A DNA stretch of 64,000 nt from Gaiellasilicea sp963705515 (lineage in GTDB: Bacteria; Actinomycetota; Thermoleophilia; Gaiellales; Gaiellaceae), in the NCBI GenBank assembly GCA_963705515.1, contig CAVPJV010000003.1, positions 43,415 to 107,414 of the forward strand, read 5' to 3'. Positions 25,141-33,197 of this stretch are shown in pieces. The translations under genes were made by a program, and so were the position numbers. The notes under the pieces are model-generated. The model had not been told where the DNA came from, did not search any database, and was given only the letters and a program-made list of their open reading frames with translations. Every line of letters begins with the position of its first letter. Position 1 is the first letter of the stretch.

Positions 25141-26050
25141 CGCCGGCCACGAGCTGCTCGAGGCCAGCTGCGCGAATCACCTCCTGATCCTCGCTGTACT
25201 TCAGCACCGACCCGAGGGTCCGGTCCACGGCCGCCGCGTCCAGCTGCTCGATCCCGAGCAGGCTCAGCGCCGCGAGCCAGTCGATCGCCTCCGCGACTCC
25301 GGGCGGCTTCTGGACGTCGCTGTCGCGCATGCGCGAGATGGCGTTCGCGACCTGCACCGCCAGCGTCTCCGACGAGCCCTTGACACGGCGGCGCACGATC
25401 TCCACCTCGCGCTGCGGGGAGGGGTAGGCGATCCAGTGGTAGAGGCACCGTCGCTTGACCGCGTCGTGCAGGTCGCGCGTGCGGTTGGAGGTCAACACGA
25501 TCACCGGCGGATGCGTGGCGCGGATCGTGCCGAGCTCGGGGATCGTCACGCTGGCGTCCGCAAGCAGCTCGAGCAGGAACGCCTCGAAGTCGTCGTCGGC
25601 GCGGTCGATCTCGTCGATCAGCAGCACAGCCGGCCTCGGGCCGGGATGCTCGAGGGCGCGCAGGAGCGGCCGGCGGATCAGATAGTCGGGCCCGAACAGC
25701 TCCTCCTCACCGAGCTCGGAGCCGCGCGAGTCGGCGAGGCGGATGCTCAGCAGCTGGCGCGGGTAGTTCCACTCGTAGAGCGCCTCAGCGACGTCGATCC
25801 CCTCGTAGCACTGCAGGCGGATCAACGGCGTGTCCAGCACGACCGCGAGCGATTTGGCCGCTTCCGTCTTGCCGACGCCCGCCTCGCCTTCGAGGAGCAG
25901 CGGCTGCGGCAGACGCAGGCTGAGGAACATCGAGGTCGCCAGCCCCTCGTCGACGAGGTAGTCGATCTCGCCCAGGCGCCGCGCGAGGGTCTCGATGTCG
26001 GGTACGAGCCGCCGGATCTCGCCGGCCGCGTCGCCCGTGACCTCGTTCAT
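25133..26050 (-). CDS. coxD: CoxD, MoxR-family AAA+ ATPase for CO dehydrogenase maturation
   Basis: 305 residues from ATG at 26050. Walker A GEAGVGKT is at 55-62, Walker B is AVLLIDEIDRADDDFEAFLL, and sensor 1 is VIVLTSNRTRDL. CoxD of carboxydotrophs is needed to insert sulfur and copper into the Mo-Cu site, working with CoxE. It sits 11 bp after coxL and overlaps coxE, matching the usual L-D-E order. Confidence 0.93.
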   Translation of the reverse strand: MNEVTGDAAGEIRRLVPDIETLARRLGEIDYLVDEGLATSMFLSLRLPQPLLLEGEAGVGKTEAAKSLAVVLDTPLIRLQCYEGIDVAEALYEWNYPRQLLSIRLADSRGSELGEEELFGPDYLIRRPLLRALEHPGPRPAVLLIDEIDRADDDFEAFLLELLADASVTIPELGTIRATHPPVIVLTSNRTRDLHDAVKRRCLYHWIAYPSPQREVEIVRRRVKGSSETLAVQVANAISRMRDSDVQKPPGVAEAIDWLAALSLLGIEQLDAAAVDRTLGSVLKYSEDQEVIRAAGLEQLVAGGD

Positions 26051-26060
26051 GGCGACGGCG

Positions 26061-28445
26061 TCACTGCGGCGGCTCCGCACGCCCCTGCATCGCCGCCCAG
26101 ACCCGGGCCGGCGTGCAGGGCATGTCGATGTGGTCGACGCCGTGCGTCGCGTGCAGCGCGTCGATGACGGCGTTGACGATCGCGGGCGGCGAGCCGACGT
26201 TCGGCGACTCGCCGACGCCCTTCGCGCCGAGCGGATGGTGCGGGCACGGTGTCACCGTCTCACCGAGCTCGAAGTCGGGGCACTCGAGCGCGGTCGGGAT
26301 CAGGTAGTCCATGAACGACGAGTTGAGGCAGTTGCCCTCCTCGTCGAACGAGATCAGCTCCATCAGCGCGATGCCCACGCCCTCGGCGAGGCCGCCGTGG
26401 ATCTGGCCGTCGACGACCATCGGGTTGATGCGGACGCCGCAGTCGTCGACGGCGATGAAGCGCCGGACGGTGACGTGGGCGGTATCCGGGTCGATGTCGA
26501 CCACGGCGATGTAGGCGCCGTACGGATAGGTGAGGTTCGGCGGGTCGTAGATCACCTGCGCGTCGAGTCCGCCCTCCATCCCGGCGGGAAGCTCGTCGCC
26601 GCTGTACGCCCGGGCGGCGATCTCCTCGATCATCGCGCCCTTCTCGGGGTCACCCTTGACGTACCAGCGGCCCTTCTCCCAGGCGAGATCCTCGGGCCGG
26701 GTCTCGAGCATCGTCGCCGCGATCTCCCGCGCCTTGTCACGGACCTTGCGCGAGACGACTGCGACGGCGCCACCGGACACCGGCGTCGAGCGGCTGCCGT
26801 AGGTGCCGAGCCCGTACGGCGACCGGTCCGTGTCGCCGGCCCGCACCTCGACGTCCTCCGGAGGGATCCCGAGCTCCTCGGCGACGATCTGGGCGAACGT
26901 CGTCTCGTGGCCCTGCCCCTGGGGCTGGCAGCTGATGCTGACGACCGCCTTGCCGGACGGGTGCACGCGTAGGTCGGCCCCGTCGTTCATCGCCAGGCCG
27001 AGGATGTCCATGTGCTTGCGCGGCCCGGCGCCCACGCCTTCGGTGAAGAAGGAGACGCCGATGCCCATCAGCTCGCCGCGCTTGCGCTTCTCGGCCTGCT
27101 CGGCGCGCAGCTCGTCGTAGCCGGCGATGTCCATCGCCACGCGCATCGTCTCGGCGTAGTTGCCGGAGTCGTACGTCCAGCCCGTGGTCGTCTCGTACGG
27201 GAACTGCTCCGGCGCGATGAAGCTGCGCATCCGCAGCTCGATCGGGTCGGCCTTCATTTCGAGCGCGAGCGCGTCCACCATCCGCTCGACGAGGTAGACG
27301 GCCTCCGTGATCCGGAACGAGCAGCGGTACGCGACCCCGCCCGGCGCCTTGTTCGTGTAGACGGCCTTCACCTTGACGTGCGACGCCTCGAGGTCGTACG
27401 AGCCGCAGACGATGTGGAAGAAGCCGGCCGGGAACTTCGTCGGCTGGGCCGTGCTGTCGAAGGCGCCGTGGTCGGCGAGCACGTCGACCCGTAGGCCGGT
27501 GATCTTGCCGTCCTTGGCGCAGATCTCGCCGCGCATGATGTAGTCGCGGGCGAACCCCGTCGAGACGAGGTTCTCGGTCCGGTTCTCGACCCACTTGACG
27601 GGGACGCCGGCCACGATCGAGCCGGCGATCGCGCACACGTAGCCGGGGTAGACCGGGACCTTGTTGCCGAAGCCGCCGCCGATGTCCTGGCAGCGGATCC
27701 GGATCATGTGCTCCGCGAGCCCCGCGACGTGCGCGTAGACGGTGCGATGGGCGTGCGGCGCCTGGTTGCCGTTGTAGATGTCGAGCTGGCCCGTCTCCGG
27801 GTTGAAGTCGGCGATGATCCCGCACGTCTCCAGCGGGGCGGGGTGGCAGCGCGGGTAGATGATGTCCCGCGTGACGACCGTGTCGGCCTCGGCGAAGACG
27901 CGGTCCGTCGCCGCCGCGTCGCCGGCCTCCCAGGTCGGGCTCGCGAGGTTGTCGCGCTGGCCGGTCTTGTCGTCGCGGATCAGCGGCGCGTCCGGGTCGA
28001 GCGCCTTGCGGGCGTTGACCACGGCCGGCAACGGCTCGTACTCGACGTCGATCAGCGCGAGCGCGTCGTTCGCCGAGTACTCGTCGGTCGCGATCACGAA
28101 GGCGATCTCCTGGCCCTGGAAGCGGACCTTGTCGCCCGCCAGCACTGCCTGGGTGTCGTAGGAGATCGTCGGCATCCACGCCAGCCCGAGCGTCTCGAGG
28201 TCCTTCGCCGTGACCACCGCGGCCACGTTCGGGTGCGCGAGCGCGCGCGAGGTGTCGATCGAGACGATCCGTGCGTGCGCGTAGGGGCTGCGCAGGATCG
28301 CCCCGTGGACCATCCCCGGCAGCCGGATGTCGTCGAGGTACGTGCCCTTGCCGCGGATGAAGCGCTCGTCCTCCTTGCGCTTCAGGCGACCGAACCCGAT
28401 CGGGCGCTCCGTCTGCGCGCTGGGCAGGTTTTCGACCGTGGCCAT
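26061..28445 (-). CDS. coxL: Aerobic CO dehydrogenase large (Mo-Cu) subunit, form I
   Basis: 794 residues from ATG at 28445. The form I active-site loop AYRCSFR is present with Cys near residue 375, the copper-binding cysteine that separates true CO dehydrogenases from form II relatives. Other marks are RFIRGKGTYLDDIRLPGMVH, GGGFGNKVPVYPGYV, ETTFAQIVAEELGIPPEDV and HPLGAKGVGESPNVGSPPAI near the C-terminus. It oxidises CO to CO2 on the cytoplasmic side of the membrane and passes electrons via CoxS and CoxM to the respiratory chain. Confidence 0.96.
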   Translation of the reverse strand: MATVENLPSAQTERPIGFGRLKRKEDERFIRGKGTYLDDIRLPGMVHGAILRSPYAHARIVSIDTSRALAHPNVAAVVTAKDLETLGLAWMPTISYDTQAVLAGDKVRFQGQEIAFVIATDEYSANDALALIDVEYEPLPAVVNARKALDPDAPLIRDDKTGQRDNLASPTWEAGDAAATDRVFAEADTVVTRDIIYPRCHPAPLETCGIIADFNPETGQLDIYNGNQAPHAHRTVYAHVAGLAEHMIRIRCQDIGGGFGNKVPVYPGYVCAIAGSIVAGVPVKWVENRTENLVSTGFARDYIMRGEICAKDGKITGLRVDVLADHGAFDSTAQPTKFPAGFFHIVCGSYDLEASHVKVKAVYTNKAPGGVAYRCSFRITEAVYLVERMVDALALEMKADPIELRMRSFIAPEQFPYETTTGWTYDSGNYAETMRVAMDIAGYDELRAEQAEKRKRGELMGIGVSFFTEGVGAGPRKHMDILGLAMNDGADLRVHPSGKAVVSISCQPQGQGHETTFAQIVAEELGIPPEDVEVRAGDTDRSPYGLGTYGSRSTPVSGGAVAVVSRKVRDKAREIAATMLETRPEDLAWEKGRWYVKGDPEKGAMIEEIAARAYSGDELPAGMEGGLDAQVIYDPPNLTYPYGAYIAVVDIDPDTAHVTVRRFIAVDDCGVRINPMVVDGQIHGGLAEGVGIALMELISFDEEGNCLNSSFMDYLIPTALECPDFELGETVTPCPHHPLGAKGVGESPNVGSPPAIVNAVIDALHATHGVDHIDMPCTPARVWAAMQGRAEPPQ

Positions 28446-28447
28446 GC

Positions 28448-28924
28448 TCAGACCCCCTGTCTCGCGGCTTCGTGCTCTGCCGCCCACCGTACGGCGGCGA
28501 CGATGTTCTTGTAGCCCGTGCACCGGCAGATGCTCCCCGAGATCGCGGTGCGGATCTCCTGCTCGGTCGGATCCGGGTTCTCGTCCAGGAGCGCGCGGGC
28601 GGTCATCAGCATCCCCGGCGTGCAGAAGCCGCACTGCAGCGCATGCGTCTCGTGGAAGCCCAGCTGGATCGGGTCGAGCACACCCTCTACTTCGAGCGAC
28701 TCGACGGTGCGGATCTCGTGGCCCTCGCACATCGCCGCCAGGATCGTGCAGGACTTGACCGGCTCGCCGTCCATCTGCACGACGCAGGCGCCGCAGTTCG
28801 ACGTGTCGCACCCCCAGTGCGTCCCGGTCAGCCCGGGTGTCTCGCGGATGAAGTGGACGAGCAGCTGGCGCGGCTCGATCTCGCGCGTGACCCGCTCGCC
28901 GTTCACCGTGATCGAGACGTTCAT
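28448..28924 (-). CDS. coxS: Aerobic CO dehydrogenase small (iron-sulfur) subunit
   Basis: 158 residues. Two [2Fe-2S] sites: plant-type GCDTSNCGACVVQMDGEPVKSC and helical CGFCTPGMLM with SICRCTGYKNIV. It carries electrons from the Mo-Cu centre to FAD. Its start directly follows the coxM stop, and coxL starts 2 bp after its stop, so M-S-L is one transcript. Confidence 0.97.
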   Translation of the reverse strand: MNVSITVNGERVTREIEPRQLLVHFIRETPGLTGTHWGCDTSNCGACVVQMDGEPVKSCTILAAMCEGHEIRTVESLEVEGVLDPIQLGFHETHALQCGFCTPGMLMTARALLDENPDPTEQEIRTAISGSICRCTGYKNIVAAVRWAAEHEAARQGV

Positions 28925-29800
28925 CTAGGCCTCCTGACCTTGGGCGCGCGCGGTCGCGCGGAGCAGGGCGCGTTTCGTGAGGACGCCGGCGAGGTGGCGC
29001 TTGTAGTCGACCGGGCCACGGCCGTCGGCCGCCGGGGAGCAGTGCGCGGAGGCGATCTCGCCCGCCTGCGCAAAGAGCGCGTCCGATGGAGTCTGGCCGC
29101 GCAGCAGCTCCTCGGCCTCCGAGACATGGACGGTCGTGAGCCCGACGGCGCTGAGCGCGATCCCCGCGTCGGCGATCGTGCCGCCGTCGAGCCAGACCGC
29201 GGCCGACGCGGCCGCGATCGCCCAGTCGCCGGCACGGCGCTCCACCTTCTCGTGCGCGCTGCCGCCGCCCGCGCGCAGCGGAATCCGGATCTCCGTCAGC
29301 AGCTCGCCGTCGCCGCACGCGGTCATGTACGGGCCGACGTGGAAGTCCTCCATCGCCACCACGCGCTCGCCGGCGGCCCCGCGGATGACGACGCTGGCCT
29401 TCACCGCCGAGCAGACGGCCGAGAGATCTTCAGCTGCGTCGGCCTGGCAGAGCGAGCCGCCGATCGTGCCGCGGTTGCGCACGACCGGGTCGGCGATCAC
29501 GTTCTCGGCGTCGCGGAAGAGCGGCAGGCGCTCTGCGAGCAGCTCCGACTTGAGCAGCTCGACGTGGCGGGTCAACGCCCCGATCCGCACCTCGCCGGCC
29601 TCTTCCCGGATGTAGGAGAGCTCCTTCAGGTCGTTGATGTCGATCAGGTGCGCAGGGCTCGCCAGCCGGAGCTTCATCATCGGCAGCAGGCTGTGCCCGC
29701 CGGCGATGACACGCGCCTCCGGGCCGAGCCGCTGCAGCGACGCGAGCGCCCCGTCGATGCTGGTGGCGCGCTCGTACTCGAATGGCGCGGGCGTCTGCAC
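28925..29800 (-). CDS. coxM: Aerobic CO dehydrogenase medium (FAD) subunit
   Basis: 291 residues from GTG at 29800. FAD-binding motifs AGGHSLLPMMKLRLA and TIGGSLCQADAAEDL are present; the second normally reads TIGGS-x-x-HADPA, and Gln-Ala-Asp-Ala here is a modest variant. The C-terminal CO_deh_flav_C part (RAGDWAIAAASAAV) is complete. It begins 17 bp after the last of five small membrane-protein genes. Confidence 0.96.
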   Translation of the reverse strand: MQTPAPFEYERATSIDGALASLQRLGPEARVIAGGHSLLPMMKLRLASPAHLIDINDLKELSYIREEAGEVRIGALTRHVELLKSELLAERLPLFRDAENVIADPVVRNRGTIGGSLCQADAAEDLSAVCSAVKASVVIRGAAGERVVAMEDFHVGPYMTACGDGELLTEIRIPLRAGGGSAHEKVERRAGDWAIAAASAAVWLDGGTIADAGIALSAVGLTTVHVSEAEELLRGQTPSDALFAQAGEIASAHCSPAADGRGPVDYKRHLAGVLTKRALLRATARAQGQEA

Positions 29801-29816
29801 GGGGCTCTCTCCTCTC

Positions 29817-30440
29817 TCAGCCGGTTCGGCTCGGGAGCCGCTTGCGGGGTTTGCCGATGTCGTCCCGCTGCTCGTACTGCTCGGGCGCGTCGGTTCCGAT
29901 CACCGGCGATCGGGGCAGCGATTCGGGACGCGTCTGGCGGTTCTCGGGGTAGAGCAGGCGGGCGGCGAGGCTGCCCCGCTCGACATCGCGGAGCGCCGGA
30001 CCGGCCGGGTTGCCCGCCGCGATCGGAGCCTCGCGGCCGAGCCGGGCGAGCGTGAGCGTGCCCTTCGTGTAGACCTCGCCGATCCGCGGCGCCTCGATCG
30101 TCGTGCTCTCGGGGAAGTTCCTGAACCCTGCCGCGCCGGCGCCGGCGTAGAGGCCCTCGACGAGACCGACGGCGTCACGCAGGCCCGCCTTCTTCACGAG
30201 CAGCCCCTCGAGCAGGTCGACGCCCGCGTCGAGCTGCTCGTTGATGCTCGTGACGACGTCGTTCACCGGTGCGCTCTTCTCGACGATCTCGCCGACGGAG
30301 GCGATCGTCTCGTCGAGGCCGGTCGTGATCCGCCGCAGCTGCACGATCACCGAGACGAGGTAGAAGACGAGCGCGAGCACGATCAGGACGACCGCGAGGA
30401 TCGTCACCACTCCGACGGCCATGACGGCGACGATGCTCAA
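29817..30440 (-). CDS. One-helix membrane protein, cox cassette gene 5
   Basis: About 207 residues from TTG at 30440 (ATG at 30422 is also possible). One N-terminal membrane helix (VVTILAVVLIVLALVFYLVS) is followed by a long amphipathic helix (LRRITTGLDETIASVGEIVE, NDVVTSINEQLDAGVDLLEG). A charged, Pro/Arg-rich C-terminal tail ends at a basic stretch (KPRKRLPS). TTG overlaps the previous stop. The middle contains FPESTTIEAPRIGEVYTKGT. Unknown function; the position just before coxM suggests a link to CO dehydrogenase. Confidence 0.75.
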   Translation of the reverse strand: MSIVAVMAVGVVTILAVVLIVLALVFYLVSVIVQLRRITTGLDETIASVGEIVEKSAPVNDVVTSINEQLDAGVDLLEGLLVKKAGLRDAVGLVEGLYAGAGAAGFRNFPESTTIEAPRIGEVYTKGTLTLARLGREAPIAAGNPAGPALRDVERGSLAARLLYPENRQTRPESLPRSPVIGTDAPEQYEQRDDIGKPRKRLPSRTG

Positions 30441-30697
30441 CTCGCGTCGTCGAGGATCACGTCGAGGGAGCCGCCGTAGTTCGCCACGCCGGCGACGGTC
30501 TTGGTCACCTGATCCTGCGTCGTCAGGAGCAGCGCGGTGGCGTCGAGGTCCTTCGACCCCGCTGCCGCCACCGTCGCGATCTGCCGGACGCTCGGGACGA
30601 TCGACGTCGCCGCGGTCAGCACGCCGCGGAGCAGGTAGACAACGATGGGAAGGACGACCACGAGCAGGACGACGTTTCCGATCCACCAGAGGGTCAT
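30437..30697 (-). CDS. One-helix membrane protein, cox cassette gene 4
   Basis: 86 residues. Membrane helix at about 4-25 (WWIGNVVLLVVVLPIVVYLL), then an amphipathic segment (TAATSIVPSVRQIATVAAAG) and an acidic end (LDVILDDAS). ATG at 30697 overlaps the previous stop by 4 bp and its own stop overlaps the next start. Not recognised beyond its topology, which it shares with its four neighbours. Confidence 0.7.
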   Translation of the reverse strand: MTLWWIGNVVLLVVVLPIVVYLLRGVLTAATSIVPSVRQIATVAAAGSKDLDATALLLTTQDQVTKTVAGVANYGGSLDVILDDAS

Positions 30698-30972
30698 CGA
30701 GGCCTCCGCTCGGCGACGACGGCCGCCTTGGCGGCGATTCCCGGCAGCGCGCCGAGGATGACGTCGAACTGGCCGTTGATCGCCTTGACCGCGCCCTCCA
30801 GTGGGCGCAGGTGCTCCGACTCGACTCCCTGCAGGGCGGCACCGAGCGTCGCGAGCCCCTGGGAGATCCGGGCAAGGCTTCCGCGCACGACGATCAGCGC
30901 GGTCGCGAGCACGAGCACGACGACGGCCACGAGCACGACGGTCAGAAGTGCGAGCAGGTGCGTGTCGCTCAT
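30694..30972 (-). CDS. One-helix membrane protein, cox cassette gene 3
   Basis: 92 residues. Membrane helix at about 6-29 (LLALLTVVLVAVVVLVLATA), followed by the amphipathic LARISQGLATLGAALQGVES and AVKAINGQFDVILGALPGIA, ending in RRPR. The ATGA overlaps on both sides show tight translational coupling. The pattern INxQ(F/L)D is shared with cassette gene 5, suggesting distant paralogy. Function unknown. Confidence 0.72.
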   Translation of the reverse strand: MSDTHLLALLTVVLVAVVVLVLATALIVVRGSLARISQGLATLGAALQGVESEHLRPLEGAVKAINGQFDVILGALPGIAAKAAVVAERRPR

Positions 30973-31253
30973 GCCGCCCCGTACCCGTCCGTGAGCGCGT
31001 TCATGTAGCCGTCCTGGATCACCGCTTCGTCGACGATCAGCGCCAGCACGGGCGCGGTCGCCTCGAGCTGTGGGATGTTCGCCGTGTTGGCCGCGACGTT
31101 GCCGGCGATCCCCAGCAGGCCGTCGACGGACTGCTCGATGCTCCGGACGCTCAGCACGAGCGCGAGCAGCAGGATCGCGACGACCACAGCCGCGGCCGCT
31201 CCGATCCCGAGCGAGAGCGCCCAGTAGCCGTTGGAGGTGAGGGCGACGATCAC
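30969..31253 (-). CDS. One-helix membrane protein, cox cassette gene 2
   Basis: 94 residues from GTG at 31253, which overlaps the previous stop (GTGA). Membrane helix at about 13-36 (LGIGAAAAVVVAILLLALVL), then SVRSIEQSVDGLLGIAGNVA and VLALIVDEAVIQDGYMNALT. Same topology as its neighbours. Function unknown. Confidence 0.7.
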   Translation of the reverse strand: MIVALTSNGYWALSLGIGAAAAVVVAILLLALVLSVRSIEQSVDGLLGIAGNVAANTANIPQLEATAPVLALIVDEAVIQDGYMNALTDGYGAA

Positions 31254-31522
31254 TTGCCGACCGCCACCTTCCGCAGCGAGCGCGCCGCGTGCAGGATCCG
31301 CACCCCCGAGTCGTTGATCCGGGCGATTCCGCCGAGCTCGGCGGTCTGCGCGCGCACGACCTCGACCGCCTGCTCCGCCGTCTTCGCCTGCTTCGCGATC
31401 CTGCGCGCGAGCAGCACGATCGTGATCACGATCACCGCCGCCACCGCGATCACCACGATGCCGAGAGCGATCCCGACCTGCCACTGTGCCGACGCCGCAA
31501 TCTGCCCAGCCACTGGGGCCAC
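31250..31522 (-). CDS. One-helix membrane protein, cox cassette gene 1
   Basis: 90 residues. Membrane helix at about 17-40 (ALGIVVIAVAAVIVITIVLL), then LARRIAKQAKTAEQAVEVVR and LGGIARINDSGVRILHAARS, ending in basic LRKVAVGK. It is the first of five overlapping genes that end at coxM. Function unknown; the membrane-plus-helix form resembles membrane anchors or stator-like proteins. Confidence 0.7.
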   Translation of the reverse strand: MAPVAGQIAASAQWQVGIALGIVVIAVAAVIVITIVLLARRIAKQAKTAEQAVEVVRAQTAELGGIARINDSGVRILHAARSLRKVAVGK

Positions 31523-31554
31523 CTTAGAGCGTGGATCGAAAAGGCGTCAAGCGG

Positions 31555-31794
31555 TCAGCTCAGAGTGCCGTCATATCCGTCGATCACCGAGACGTTGACG
31601 GTCGAGCACCGCCCGCAGCGGACGCGGACCTTCTTCGTCATCTGCTCGGGCTGCATCGCCGTCGCGAGGAGGTTGCCGCACGAGACGCAGACGTAGTCGT
31701 CGGGGCCGTTGCCGTGGAAGACGGGCCGGTCGGCGTCCTCCTGGATCGCGGTGCCGCCGTCGCGGGGCACCTCGCCCTCGCGGATCTGCCGCAT
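31555..31794 (-). CDS. Zinc-ribbon protein in the cox operon
   Basis: 79 residues from ATG at 31794 (GTG at 31809 possible). Two CxxC knuckles, CVSCGNLLATAM and VRCGRCSTVNV, about 20 residues apart form a rubredoxin-like zinc ribbon. It may bind zinc or take part in protein-protein contact. It lies between coxG and the five membrane genes, all on the minus strand. Confidence 0.72.
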   Translation of the reverse strand: MRQIREGEVPRDGGTAIQEDADRPVFHGNGPDDYVCVSCGNLLATAMQPEQMTKKVRVRCGRCSTVNVSVIDGYDGTLS

Positions 31795-31814
31795 CCTGAT
31801 CGTCCCCACGAGAA

Positions 31815-32246
31815 TCAGAGCTGCGCGAGCTTGCCGCTGAAGTCTGTGATCAGGGCGTCGAGCACGCCGCTGACGACGCCTTCGCCCATCGAGGCAGCCT
31901 TGCCGGTGATCTGCGCGTTCGTGTGGATCGTGCCGCCGCCGTCCGCGAGCTGGAACGCGACCTCTGCGTTCGCGTGACCCTGGCCGCCTGCCTCCTTGGA
32001 CTTGACGCTCATCACGACTCGGTGGGCGTCGGCGTCCTGCTCGACGATCTCCACCGTGCCGGTGAACGTCAGCGACATTGCGCCCATCTTGACGTAGATC
32101 TGCGCCTTGACGGCGCCCGGCCCGGTCGTCTCGAGCACGCTGCCGCCCTCGACGCACGGAACGACCCGCTCGAGGTCGAGGATCGTCGTGTAACTCTCGT
32201 CCGCCGGCTTGCCGGTGGTGAACGGATGCTCCAGGATCACGGCCAC
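31815..32246 (-). CDS. coxG: CoxG-like SRPBCC protein
   Basis: 143 residues. The SRPBCC fold of the CoxG family is seen from HPFTTGKPADESYTTILDLE, RVVPCVEGGSVLETTGPG, KVKMGAMS-type (YVKMGAMSLTFTGTVEIVEQ) and GGTIHTNAQITGKAASMGEG. In Oligotropha CoxG is needed to anchor CO dehydrogenase to the membrane. It is the promoter-proximal gene here; the 53-bp gap to the divergent coxF gene should hold the operon promoter. Confidence 0.88.
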   Translation of the reverse strand: MAVILEHPFTTGKPADESYTTILDLERVVPCVEGGSVLETTGPGAVKAQIYVKMGAMSLTFTGTVEIVEQDADAHRVVMSVKSKEAGGQGHANAEVAFQLADGGGTIHTNAQITGKAASMGEGVVSGVLDALITDFSGKLAQL

Positions 32247-32299
32247 AGGGACTCCTCGCGTTTGCTGACAGGACAGTAGCGAAGCTCTATTCTCGGAGA

Positions 32300-33196
32300 A
32301 TGAGCCGCGACGACGTGTTGATCCGCGCCGGCAGGCTGGCGGAGGAGGGCAAGCCCTACGTCCTCGCGACGGTCGTCCGTGTCGAGCGTCCCGCGTCGAC
32401 TCGTCCCGGCGACCGGGCTCTCGTCTTCCCGCAGGGCGACCTCGACGGCTGGGTCGGCGGCGCCTGCTCGGAGCCGATCGTGATTCGCGAGGCGCTGCGC
32501 GCCCTCGCCGAGGGCGAGCCCCGGCTCGTGCGGATCGGCCCGCCCGATTCCGGCGGCGAGGTGGCCGCGGACATCGTCATCGCGGAGAGCTCGTGTGCGT
32601 CGGAAGGGGTCGTCGAGGTGCTCATCGAGCCGCAGCTGCCGAAGCCGCTGCTCGCGATCCTCGGCGACGGTCAGGCGGCGCTGAGCCTCGGGGAGCTCGC
32701 GCGGACGATCGACTGGCGGGTGACGACCGAGTTGACGCCGGACGCGGACGCAGTCGTCGTCGCGACCATGGGCCACGCCGACGAGGAGGCGCTCGAGTCC
32801 GCTCTGGCGAACCGGGCAGGGTATGTCGGTCTTGTCGCCAGCGCACGCCGGGCGGCGGTCGTGCTCGGCCGCCTGCGGGAACGCGGAGTGAGCGAGGACG
32901 CGCTCGCGCGTGTCCACAGCCCCGCTGGGCTCGATCTCGGCCCGGCGACGCAGCCCGAGATCGCCGTGGCGATCCTCGCCGAGCTCGTCGCCTGGCGCCA
33001 CACGCGCGGGACCACCGAGTCCGTCCTCGCGGAGGCGGTCGATCCCGTCTGCGGCATGACCGTCGCGGTCGGCTCGGGCGAGGCTCCCGTCGTCCACGAG
33101 GGCGTCAGCTACCACTTCTGTTCCGCCGGCTGCCGCAGCCGTTTCGAGGCCGAGCCGTCGCGCTACGTGACGGCGCGGGCCGACGCCGGCCGCTGA
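32300..33196 (+). CDS. coxF: XdhC/CoxF-type maturation protein fused to a YHS domain
   Basis: 298 residues from ATG at 32300. The N-terminal XdhC-CoxI region (VLATVVRVERPASTRPGDRA, GWVGGACSEPIVIREAL) lacks nothing obvious. The Rossmann-like XdhC C-terminal part (VVVATMGHADEEALESAL, YVGLVASARRAAVVLGRL) follows. The last 55 residues are a YHS metal-binding domain (DPVCGMTVAV, YHFCSAGCRSRFEAEPSRY). XdhC proteins carry and sulfurate the molybdenum cofactor; the YHS cysteines may deliver a metal such as copper. Symbol assigned from context. Confidence 0.88.
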   Translation: MSRDDVLIRAGRLAEEGKPYVLATVVRVERPASTRPGDRALVFPQGDLDGWVGGACSEPIVIREALRALAEGEPRLVRIGPPDSGGEVAADIVIAESSCASEGVVEVLIEPQLPKPLLAILGDGQAALSLGELARTIDWRVTTELTPDADAVVVATMGHADEEALESALANRAGYVGLVASARRAAVVLGRLRERGVSEDALARVHSPAGLDLGPATQPEIAVAILAELVAWRHTRGTTESVLAEAVDPVCGMTVAVGSGEAPVVHEGVSYHFCSAGCRSRFEAEPSRYVTARADAGR

Positions 33197-33197
33197 G

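Noticed and set aside
26737..28179. A 480-residue Arg/Asp-rich frame inside coxL
   Set aside because: Same strand, different frame from coxL, with no family pattern; coxL has the AYRCSFR site and full-length homology.
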